Notes under the pieces: model-generated | What the model saw: only the letters and a program-made list of their open reading frames with translations | Told to the model about the DNA's origin: nothing | Databases searched by the model: none | Position numbers and translations under genes: made by a program | Virus record (IMG/VR): IMGVR_UViG_3300020056_001281 | Coordinates: 1 to 20,067 of that record | Source of the DNA: a virus | Reading direction: 5' to 3' (one strand) | Length of the DNA stretch: 20,067 nucleotides | Shown here: positions 1 to 4,932 of the stretch, in pieces | How positions within the stretch are numbered: the first letter of the stretch is position 1 | How the letters are laid out: each line of letters begins with the position of its first letter

Positions 1-204
1 AATATCAAGTGGATTAATATCAAGCTCGTTAAACAGCAATTTAGCAAGTGTAGTTTTACCAATACCTGCACTGCCGCTAAACAGCAAATGCGGAATGCTT
101 TGCTCTTTAATCCAAGTGTTTACTTGATTGCGTTGTGCTTCGTCACGAAACACATAACCGTCTACAGTTTTCGGCCTGTACTTCTCTACCCAAAGTTCTT
201 TCAT
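1..204 (-). CDS. 44: Sliding clamp loader large subunit (T4 gp44-like), N-terminal part only
   Basis: This is the first 68 codons of an AAA+ clamp-loader ATPase; the rest lies beyond the left edge. The protein opens with MKELWVEKYRPKTVDGYVF, the WxEKYRP signature of RFC/gp44-type clamp loaders. At about residues 46-53 it has the Walker A sequence GSAGIGKTT, for ATP binding. In T4, gp44 with gp62 loads the gp45 sliding clamp onto DNA for replication, and the clamp also activates late promoters. The start at 204 lies 3 bases after the stop of the upstream 82-residue gene, so the two are probably co-transcribed. The identification rests on the two motifs and their spacing. A cellular RFC/DnaX homologue is less likely because of the phage context. 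Confidence 0.9.
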   Translation of the reverse strand, partial: MKELWVEKYRPKTVDGYVFRDEAQRNQVNTWIKEQSIPHLLFSGSAGIGKTTLAKLLFNELDINPLDI

Positions 205-207
205 TAT

Positions 208-456
208 TCACACCTTTTTGATATCAACTTTATAAGTGTCGTAGTTGTTTGAGCTTCCTGTATAATCATCAATAAACGATTCAGGAATGTTTGGATTATA
301 GTGCTTGAGTTCATCAGCAGTATAAGTGTTGGGATCTTTTACACCATACTTGTCAAGCAGGTCAAGAGCCCATTCAGTGTATTCTTTTCTGTTTTTGAAC
401 ATATGATTCTTTATATTTTCCATCGAGTGTGTAATACGCAGAGTTATACCACGCAT
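208..456 (-). CDS. Small hypothetical protein upstream of the clamp loader
   Basis: I do not recognise this protein of up to 82 residues. It is charged, soluble-looking and Tyr/Asn/Asp-rich (for example DELKHYNPNIPESFIDDY), with no membrane segment. It ends 3 bases before the clamp-loader start, so the two genes form one unit. The start is uncertain. A sigma70-like promoter ends 11 bases before the ATG at 456, which would leave an almost leaderless mRNA. The in-frame ATG at 423 (MENIKNHMFK) would have a leader of about 38 bases and may be the true start. Neither ATG has a clear Shine-Dalgarno sequence. Confidence 0.65.
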   Translation of the reverse strand: MRGITLRITHSMENIKNHMFKNRKEYTEWALDLLDKYGVKDPNTYTADELKHYNPNIPESFIDDYTGSSNNYDTYKVDIKKV

Positions 457-467
457 CTTGTATACTA

Positions 468-496
468 GTTATAGCATGATATTTCTTAGAAAGCAA
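468..496 (-). promoter_or_regulatory. Sigma70-like promoter for the unknown gene plus clamp loader
   Basis: On the minus strand TTGCTT (491-496) and TATAAC (468-473) are separated by 17 bases. This is a reasonable match to host sigma70 elements. It sits in the only roughly 80-base gap in this part of the window, just upstream of the gene leading to the clamp loader. Early or middle expression of replication genes would fit. No AATAAATAC late motif is present here. Confidence 0.5.
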
Positions 497-535
497 GAGT
501 TTATACCAAGCAAAAAAAAGTTTAATTCGTTCCAT

Positions 536-1363
536 TTATGAAATATCAAATCTCTTTAAAAGAATCGGTTCTATAATGTCGTGTATAGCTTTTGCTTTAT
601 AATTACCTCTACGAGGTAATGTATCAATTTCTGCAATGTAAAATTCTTCGCTTTTTTCATTTGACAAAACATCAATCCTTATGAAATCAAAGTGTTTAGC
701 AATTTTACTTGCAACACCTATTTGTTCTTTCCAGTTTTTAGGAACAACAAAATTCCGTGTAGCTGAATTTACTAATTGTGCACCAACGAGAGACCCATCA
801 GTCCATACCATGCATTCTTCTATATGCTCTGTACCTTTTTCGATATTGTAAACTGTTTGTGTAAAAAAATGTTCACCGTACACAAAAAAGTGCTTATAGT
901 CTACAATATCTATCAATTCTTTCTCTGAAAAAAACAAAGGAATGCCGCCTTTGTCATAGTGATACATACTAAAGCTATCTCGCTTACACATATTGATAAT
1001 ACTAGTTTTTAGATTTTCAAAACCTGTTTTATCTGTAGTTTCTGTACTGCGACCTATAATATAATTACCATCAATAACTTTAGCATTAAGTCCTGAAAAT
1101 AGATTACACTTCAGCCAATAACGAGAATGTGCTGTGTGTTCTACTACCTCTTCAAAATTCTCATGTACATACATCGGGGGCAATATATAATCACCCCCAA
1201 TATTGAGATCTTCTACAATCCATTCTTTTACAGCTAGTTTATCATTTGCTTTTAAAAAAAGTTTATAGTTGTTTTTTTTTAATTTGTTAGCACTATTATG
1301 TATGAATTTGTTCCAAACCGCAGACGACTTATCAAATTTATCTTTGATTTTGTAGTTGGTCAT
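536..1363 (-). CDS. ATP-grasp family protein, TupA-like
   Basis: This 275-residue protein resembles the TupA-type ATP-grasp family, which in bacteria ligates amino acids or peptides in cell-surface polymers. The supporting segments are SRYWLKCNLFSGLNAK (about 81-96), matching the family's lysine-containing nucleotide-binding strand, and FIRIDVL followed by FYIAEIDTLPRRGN (about 227-254), matching the metal-binding RxD ... E segment near the C-terminus. There is no signal peptide or membrane helix, so it should act in the cytoplasm on ATP and a carboxylate. It starts 5 bases after the mazG stop and no good ribosome-binding site is visible. It is more AT-rich than mazG, with long A runs. The substrate is unknown. 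Modification of host surface or virion glycan is possible, but nothing here shows it. Confidence 0.6.
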   Translation of the reverse strand: MTNYKIKDKFDKSSAVWNKFIHNSANKLKKNNYKLFLKANDKLAVKEWIVEDLNIGGDYILPPMYVHENFEEVVEHTAHSRYWLKCNLFSGLNAKVIDGNYIIGRSTETTDKTGFENLKTSIINMCKRDSFSMYHYDKGGIPLFFSEKELIDIVDYKHFFVYGEHFFTQTVYNIEKGTEHIEECMVWTDGSLVGAQLVNSATRNFVVPKNWKEQIGVASKIAKHFDFIRIDVLSNEKSEEFYIAEIDTLPRRGNYKAKAIHDIIEPILLKRFDIS

Positions 1364-1368
1364 TTATT

Positions 1369-1791
1369 CTACAAGTCGCCCTCTTTTCGATTTTCGCTGT
1401 AAAAAGCATCAAATTTTCCGCCTGGATATCGTGCTTCTAACTTGCGAACGTTTTCGGCAATAACTTCGTTTGGATCTTCGCCGATTGCGTTTACAGCATT
1501 TATCCAGTACCACATAATGTCACCAAGCTCACGCTTCATATGAAAAATTGTATCCTCGTCGCAAGACTTTCCTTGAAAAATCATTTTCTTTACAATCTCA
1601 GCAAACTCGCCGCCTTCACTAGCAAGACCAATTGCTCCGGTTAAGAGCCGTGCGCTATTAACAACAGTTTTGCTTTCGGTTGTTTCCATTTCAACCATAC
1701 GATTATACATTTGTAGAATAGACTTTGATTCATCGCTTGTAACAGCATTTACAAAATCTTTGTATTTGTTAAGATCAACAATATTAGACAT
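1369..1791 (-). CDS. mazG: MazG-like nucleoside triphosphate pyrophosphohydrolase
   Basis: This 140-residue all-alpha NTP pyrophosphohydrolase is predicted to hydrolyse (d)NTPs to the monophosphate and pyrophosphate with Mg2+. The MazG metal-binding pattern is complete: EGGE at 59-62, E65, then ELGD at 88-91, with the helix ENVRKLEARYPGGKFD at 113-128 typical of the phage/MazG-like branch. The length fits a single-domain MazG, not the two-domain cellular enzyme. Phage MazG proteins are common in marine T4-like phages and are thought to adjust nucleotide pools or alarmone levels; the true substrate is debated. The start at 1791 follows AGGTATAAA and lies about 20 bases downstream of the predicted start of transcription from a strong sigma70 promoter. 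The ATP-grasp gene follows in the same unit. Confidence 0.92.
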   Translation of the reverse strand: MSNIVDLNKYKDFVNAVTSDESKSILQMYNRMVEMETTESKTVVNSARLLTGAIGLASEGGEFAEIVKKMIFQGKSCDEDTIFHMKRELGDIMWYWINAVNAIGEDPNEVIAENVRKLEARYPGGKFDAFYSENRKEGDL

Positions 1792-1817
1792 TTTATACCT
1801 CTGTGTTTAGATTGTTT

Positions 1818-1846
1818 ATTATATTATAATAAAAGTTAAAAGTCAA
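1818..1846 (-). promoter_or_regulatory. Near-consensus sigma70 promoter of mazG
   Basis: The minus strand reads TTGACT (1841-1846), exactly 17 bases, then TATAAT (1818-1823). This is 11 of 12 consensus bases at optimal spacing, the best host-type promoter in the window. A second TATAAT overlaps at 1823-1828 but is too close to the -35. The -35 lies inside the last codons of the upstream small gene. Transcription should start near 1811 and give a leader of about 20 bases before mazG. It probably serves early expression by host RNA polymerase. Confidence 0.75.
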
Positions 1847-2009
1847 TGTCTAAACCATTTATAGAATAAGTCGAGCCGTTAAAACCTTTATCCATTTTTT
1901 CTACTTCAGTCATTTTATCGCCGTTTTTACGCTCATAAGGATCAAAGTCTTTTTCTTCTCTTACTCTTTTATTTTTTAATTTAGGTTTTTTATTATTAAA
2001 AATACGCAT
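1836..2009 (-). CDS. Small basic hypothetical protein
   Basis: This is a 57-residue protein starting at the ATG at 2009, where the sequence TAATG joins it to the stop of the preceding membrane-protein gene (1-base overlap). The open frame runs further upstream to 2081, but that part only covers the upstream gene's coding region, so the coupled start is preferred. The N-terminal third is strongly basic and polar (NNKKPKLKNKR), followed by an acidic-basic mix and a GSTYSINGLDIDF tail. No known domain was recognised. Its place at the end of the co-chaperonin cluster gives no firm function. Confidence 0.6.
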   Translation of the reverse strand: MRIFNNKKPKLKNKRVREEKDFDPYERKNGDKMTEVEKMDKGFNGSTYSINGLDIDF

Positions 2010-2218
2010 TACCAAAATCCCAAAGTTCTTCCATTGCCTGCAATTATAGCAAAACAAGTTAAAATATGTAAAACTATCCAAAATGTCCTAAAGGCTAAAG
2101 CACGTTTTACGTCTTTTTGTGATATGGGCAAGAATTCTGGTTTGTCATCGTCATTAATGCCTATTGGCATTCCTACAGTTCGTGCCCATACTTTAAGCCA
2201 GCGACGTTGTCCGGTCAT
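2009..2218 (-). CDS. Small single-helix membrane protein
   Basis: This is a 69-residue protein with a polar, Arg/Trp-containing N-terminus (MTGQRRWLKVWARTVG) and one hydrophobic helix near the C-terminus (about 46-62, FWIVLHILTCFAIIAG). It is probably a single-pass inner-membrane protein. The positive N-terminal half favours that half staying in the cytoplasm. It overlaps the co-chaperonin stop by ATGA and the next gene by TAATG, so all three are translationally coupled. The family is not recognised. A role in lysis control, superinfection exclusion or as a membrane anchor is conceivable but cannot be shown. It is too short for a holin with several helices. Confidence 0.7.
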   Translation of the reverse strand: MTGQRRWLKVWARTVGMPIGINDDDKPEFLPISQKDVKRALAFRTFWIVLHILTCFAIIAGNGRTLGFW

Positions 2219-2607
2219 GTTTTTATAAAGCTAGAAGGATCAACGGTCATATGGTCTCCGTCGTTATACTCATTACCGAACATTACATCGTCTGGTTTTG
2301 TATCGCTATAACCAAGTATAGCAGAGTTTTCAACCATGCGAATGGTGCCTGTAAATTCGTTAGTTTCAAAATCCACGCCTCTTGTCCAACGGCCGTGCTC
2401 TATCAATACCCAATGGCCAATTTCATAATCATCTTTATTGCGTGGGCCTTTGTCAAACACTTTACCCCACCGTGCATGGACGCCGCGTGTTTGGCCGTCA
2501 TCACTTGAAATAATTAATCCACCTTTAGTCTTTTGTTCACCAAAGTCCATATCTGAAACAAGAACTTTGTCACCAATGGCTTTTACTTTTGATTTAAATT
2601 TTTTCAT
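2215..2607 (-). CDS. GroES-like co-chaperonin (T4 gp31-type)
   Basis: This 130-residue protein has the GroES fold signature. It begins with a KAIGDKVLVSDMD strand (9-21), then a mobile-loop region with KTKGGLIIS (26-34), which is the segment that docks to GroEL. Next come RGVHARWGKVFDKGP (41-55) and YEIGHWVLIEHGRWTRGV (61-78), corresponding to the GroES barrel strands. It is longer than GroES (about 97) and T4 gp31 (about 111) because of a C-terminal extension (about 100-130) rich in Asp and Asn. In T4, gp31 replaces host GroES so that GroEL can fold the major capsid protein; the same role is likely here. A clear AAGGA lies upstream. It overlaps the next gene by ATGA. Confidence 0.88.
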   Translation of the reverse strand: MKKFKSKVKAIGDKVLVSDMDFGEQKTKGGLIISSDDGQTRGVHARWGKVFDKGPRNKDDYEIGHWVLIEHGRWTRGVDFETNEFTGTIRMVENSAILGYSDTKPDDVMFGNEYNDGDHMTVDPSSFIKT

Positions 2608-2618
2608 TATTATTATCC

Positions 2619-2804
2619 TTACTTTCGTAAAGTTTCAATCCAGCTAGTTTCGAAGTGCCAGCGTTTTGTTATCCGGCTCCAGCGAACCATTGCTAAGAAT
2701 CTACCAAGTCGAAACTTGAAGCCTTTGCTGCTAGGGTCGTTCTTGTAAATGTTGAAGCCGTTATTTACATATCCGCCTTCTAAGTTTTCTCTAAAATAAA
2801 TCAT
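2619..2804 (-). CDS. Small hypothetical protein
   Basis: This 61-residue protein is rich in aromatic and basic residues (FKFRLGRFLAMVRWSRITKRWHFE), with no evident membrane span or cysteine motif. It begins behind an AGAGAAGA Shine-Dalgarno-like stretch, 2 bases after the previous stop, and ends 11 bases before the co-chaperonin start, so it belongs to the same operon. I do not recognise the family. The alternating hydrophobic and basic pattern suggests beta strands that could bind nucleic acid or a partner protein. This is a guess from composition only. Confidence 0.65.
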   Translation of the reverse strand: MIYFRENLEGGYVNNGFNIYKNDPSSKGFKFRLGRFLAMVRWSRITKRWHFETSWIETLRK

Positions 2805-2806
2805 TG

Positions 2807-3046
2807 TTATTCTTCTCTTCGGCCTGGATCAGAAATTACTGCATCGTTATTTTTATAATATTCAGCAAGAACTTGCTCGCGAGTGCGAATAATTTTTCCA
2901 CCGGGGCCGATTTCGTCACCCCGTGCATTCACCTTCATATTGCCTACAGCAGGTGTAAGTTCATTTTTTGCTCGTAATTGATCCATGTCAATCAACTTAC
3001 CACGCATAGTGCGATGCTGTTTTCTACCTACATCTTTTTTAACCAT
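2807..3046 (-). CDS. Conserved-looking small phage protein of unknown function
   Basis: This is a 79-residue basic protein with the glycine-rich motif NARGDEIGPGGKIIRTRE in the middle (about 41-58), flanked by NELTPAVGN and AEYYKNND. From memory, similar NELTPAVGN...NARGD...GPGGKI arrangements occur in marine T4-like phages; the function is not known to me. It starts behind an excellent AGGAG six bases before the ATG, a strong ribosome-binding site for this operon. It is followed directly by another small gene. There is no membrane segment. It could be a small structural or DNA-associated protein. Confidence 0.75.
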   Translation of the reverse strand: MVKKDVGRKQHRTMRGKLIDMDQLRAKNELTPAVGNMKVNARGDEIGPGGKIIRTREQVLAEYYKNNDAVISDPGRREE

Positions 3047-3055
3047 TTAATTCTC

Positions 3056-3529
3056 CTAGTCAAACTCGTTGTCTTCTCTATGACCAACACGCATACTCAT
3101 GTTAGCATCAGTTTCACGTACTTCTACTTTTGAGCACCAAACACGCTCGCCTGGTTCCCAACTTGGCAGGAAAATAGTATTAATGTATTCGTATAAGAAT
3201 TCTGCAATACCTTCACAACCAGTTTTCTCTACTTCTGTAATTTTAGCAAGACCTAGCTCGCCTAGTTTTAGCAACTGTTCACGCTGCGGATCATCTTGTG
3301 CAACTAGCAGTGTATGATCAAACCATTCTTCAAGTTTGTCTTTTAACGGACGTAACCCGCCGAAATCAACAACCCAGTTGCGAGCATCTAAATCATCAGT
3401 TTCAAATTCAAAATGAAATGAAAATGCATAACCGTGCACTTGATTGCAATGACTGTCTGCACGCCATTGACGATACGCACAAGGTGCAATCTGTCTGTAA
3501 GTTTTTGTACTAATATATTTCTTACCCAT
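3056..3529 (-). CDS. queD: QueD/PTPS-like 6-carboxytetrahydropterin synthase family protein
   Basis: This 157-residue protein is of the 6-pyruvoyl-tetrahydropterin synthase/QueD T-fold family, which turns dihydroneopterin triphosphate into a tetrahydropterin; QueD makes the precursor of 7-deazaguanine bases. Visible signatures are the catalytic-type cysteine in SHCNQVHGY (C28, H32), NWVVDFGGLRPLKDKL (51-66), FDHTLL (70-75) with the Asp-His pair, GIAEFLYEYI (107-116) and the substrate-binding Glu in VEVRET (E139). The canonical C..LHGH zinc site is altered: Tyr replaces the last His, and Cys (C17) stands about where the first zinc His is expected. Activity is therefore likely but not certain. 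A GGAG lies six bases before the ATG. No queC, queE or folE partner is in the window. Confidence 0.82.
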   Translation of the reverse strand: MGKKYISTKTYRQIAPCAYRQWRADSHCNQVHGYAFSFHFEFETDDLDARNWVVDFGGLRPLKDKLEEWFDHTLLVAQDDPQREQLLKLGELGLAKITEVEKTGCEGIAEFLYEYINTIFLPSWEPGERVWCSKVEVRETDANMSMRVGHREDNEFD

Positions 3530-3552
3530 TTTATACTCCGTATATATTTTAC

Positions 3553-4086
3553 TTATCTTAGAAATTCTTTGTAGTCTAAATTATATTTAAAACTGTCTAC
3601 TTTGTGTATACCTATTAAATATAGCACATAACTAGCTACGGAGCTACCTCTTCCTACGCCCCATACAATGTTATTTTCTCGCATAAAGTCTACAAGATAA
3701 ATTAGATACCTTAATAGATCAATCATACCATATTTTTCATATTCGTACAATTCGTCATCTATTCTATCTATTCTTTTTTCATCATAATGCCTAAGATACT
3801 GTGCATCGTAAAGCCACCGAGCTACGTCTAGTTGTTTATATGTATCAGGCATCAACCATTCTGATTGACACACTGCATCAAACTGTGTTTTATCTACATC
3901 TAAAGGAATATACTTTTGTAGCTTATCGAAACCTTGAGCTTCCATAGCACTGTTAAATTTGTCTATGTCGTTACTTGGTTCGCATAATACAATATGGCAT
4001 TTGTCAGCATTGCCACTATAAATCATATCGATAAGATTTTGATTGGTGAAACGAGGTACACCGAGGTTGTCAGTTTTCATAAGCAT
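3553..4086 (-). CDS. DnaE-like fragment without polymerase catalytic residues
   Basis: This is a 177-residue protein. Its C-terminal 75 residues match the segment of bacterial DNA polymerase III alpha subunit just before the active site: DELYEYEKYGMIDLLRYLIYLVDF, then GVGRGSSVASYVLYLIGI (143-160), ending with YNLDYKEFLR where DnaE has LxFERFLN. The protein stops there. The PHP domain and the catalytic Asp triad, which follow in real DnaE, are missing, and the DNA downstream codes for QueD, not a remnant. The first 100 residues are not recognised. It cannot polymerise DNA by itself. It may be a domesticated accessory protein. The start is uncertain (ATG at 4086 or 4080) and there is no good ribosome-binding site. 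Confidence 0.7.
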   Translation of the reverse strand: MLMKTDNLGVPRFTNQNLIDMIYSGNADKCHIVLCEPSNDIDKFNSAMEAQGFDKLQKYIPLDVDKTQFDAVCQSEWLMPDTYKQLDVARWLYDAQYLRHYDEKRIDRIDDELYEYEKYGMIDLLRYLIYLVDFMRENNIVWGVGRGSSVASYVLYLIGIHKVDSFKYNLDYKEFLR

Positions 4087-4094
4087 ATTTTATT

Positions 4095-4319
4095 TTAATC
4101 TACATTGATTAGATTGTCAAGTGAAGAATCGCCAGAGTTTTTTCGTTTATTAATCTGGCGATCTTCTAAAGTCATTTTAAAAAAATCTATTTGTGATGTA
4201 ATTAAATTTTTAACATCATTATTATTAGTCATAAAATATTTTTTTGTAAGATCGTCTATTTTATATAAAATATCTTGATCTGAAAGTTGCTCTAAGCCAT
4301 CTACAAATGGATTGGTCAT
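4095..4319 (-). CDS. Small hypothetical protein coupled to the 187-residue structural gene
   Basis: This is a 74-residue protein starting MTNPFVDGLEQLSDQDIL. The start at 4319 overlaps the upstream stop as ATGA, implying translational coupling; the longer frame to 4376 lies inside the upstream gene and is rejected. It is predicted largely helical (DLTKKYFMTNNNDVKNLITSQIDFFKMTLEDRQINKR) with a Ser/Asp-rich tail. The family is not recognised. Its location at the end of the tail-fibre block and before the DnaE-like gene suggests late expression from the promoters near 4896-4932. No membrane segment is seen. Confidence 0.68.
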   Translation of the reverse strand: MTNPFVDGLEQLSDQDILYKIDDLTKKYFMTNNNDVKNLITSQIDFFKMTLEDRQINKRKNSGDSSLDNLINVD

Positions 4320-4879
4320 GCAGTATATTGTCCTAAGTAACGACCAAAAACAGTTACTCCGCCTTGTATTGTCCAAAATTCTACAAAAACTGGATCAGTA
4401 GCTGATGTTACGGTAAAGTTACTTGGCCAGTTTGCATCAGTTTTCAGTGTTCCGCCAGCTTCAATTGCCCACGTAATAACACGCTCAGTTCCGTCACCTA
4501 CTAACTGTAATTTTAACGAAGCTAGTTGGGATGTTGCAGGCCAATCCGCAAGTGTTAATTGGATGTCAGCAGCTACTTGCAATTGTTGGTATGAGCCTGC
4601 TTCCCAACTTATATCTGTGTTTGCAGTCAATTCTCCTAAAGAATCAATGACTTCGGTTACTTTTGTTTGTTTATAATTTTCTAGTTTTACACCATTAAAA
4701 TTGTTGTCTACATTCAGTTTAGAAGTATCATCTTGCAAAGTTTCGATTTCGCTCTTAGCAGCAACAAGACTATTTTTTATTAGAGTAAAATTATCTCTAA
4801 ATCCTTGACTGTTATTATCTTGACCTGCGACCGGAAAAGCCGAGTCGATTGTATCAGCTGTTATATTACTTGCCATCAT
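4316..4879 (-). CDS. Virion structural protein (tail-fibre-associated), 187 aa
   Basis: This protein opens with SNITADTIDSAFPVAG followed by QDNNSQGFRDNFTLIKNS (about 20-37). That N-terminal module recurs in phage virion proteins and probably forms the attachment helix. A short helical region (about 38-50, AAKSEIETLQ) is followed by a beta-rich domain ending with FGRYLGQYTA. Late expression is indicated by AATAAATAC 16 bases upstream and a TATAAATA further upstream. The ribosome-binding site AAGGAAA serves two adjacent ATGs (4879 and 4876); the second is better spaced. No enzyme motif is present. It is probably a minor tail or fibre component; the exact place in the virion is unknown. Confidence 0.72.
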   Translation of the reverse strand: MMASNITADTIDSAFPVAGQDNNSQGFRDNFTLIKNSLVAAKSEIETLQDDTSKLNVDNNFNGVKLENYKQTKVTEVIDSLGELTANTDISWEAGSYQQLQVAADIQLTLADWPATSQLASLKLQLVGDGTERVITWAIEAGGTLKTDANWPSNFTVTSATDPVFVEFWTIQGGVTVFGRYLGQYTA

Positions 4880-4895
4880 TGTTTCCTTTTATAAT

Positions 4896-4904
4896 GTATT
4901 TATT
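4896..4904 (-). promoter_or_regulatory. T4-like late promoter of the 187-aa structural gene
   Basis: The minus strand reads AATAAATAC, identical to four other copies in the window. It lies 16 bases before the ATG at 4879, with an AAGGAAA ribosome-binding site between. The core AATAAATA differs by one base from the T4 late element TATAAATA. Confidence 0.7.
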
Positions 4905-4924
4905 TTATCTAAATAGGAATTGCA

Positions 4925-4932
4925 TATTTATA
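4925..4932 (-). promoter_or_regulatory. Perfect T4 late-promoter octamer TATAAATA
   Basis: The minus strand has the exact T4 late consensus TATAAATA over the stop codon of the 929-residue gene, 45 bases upstream of the next start codon and just upstream of the AATAAATAC copy. It could be a second, tandem late start site. In AT-rich DNA an eight-base match can arise by chance. Confidence 0.4.

Noticed and set aside
3553-4086. DnaE-like gene as a polymerase broken by a recent frameshift
   Set aside because: No continuation of DnaE is found downstream in any frame; the next gene (QueD-like) follows with its own ribosome-binding site.
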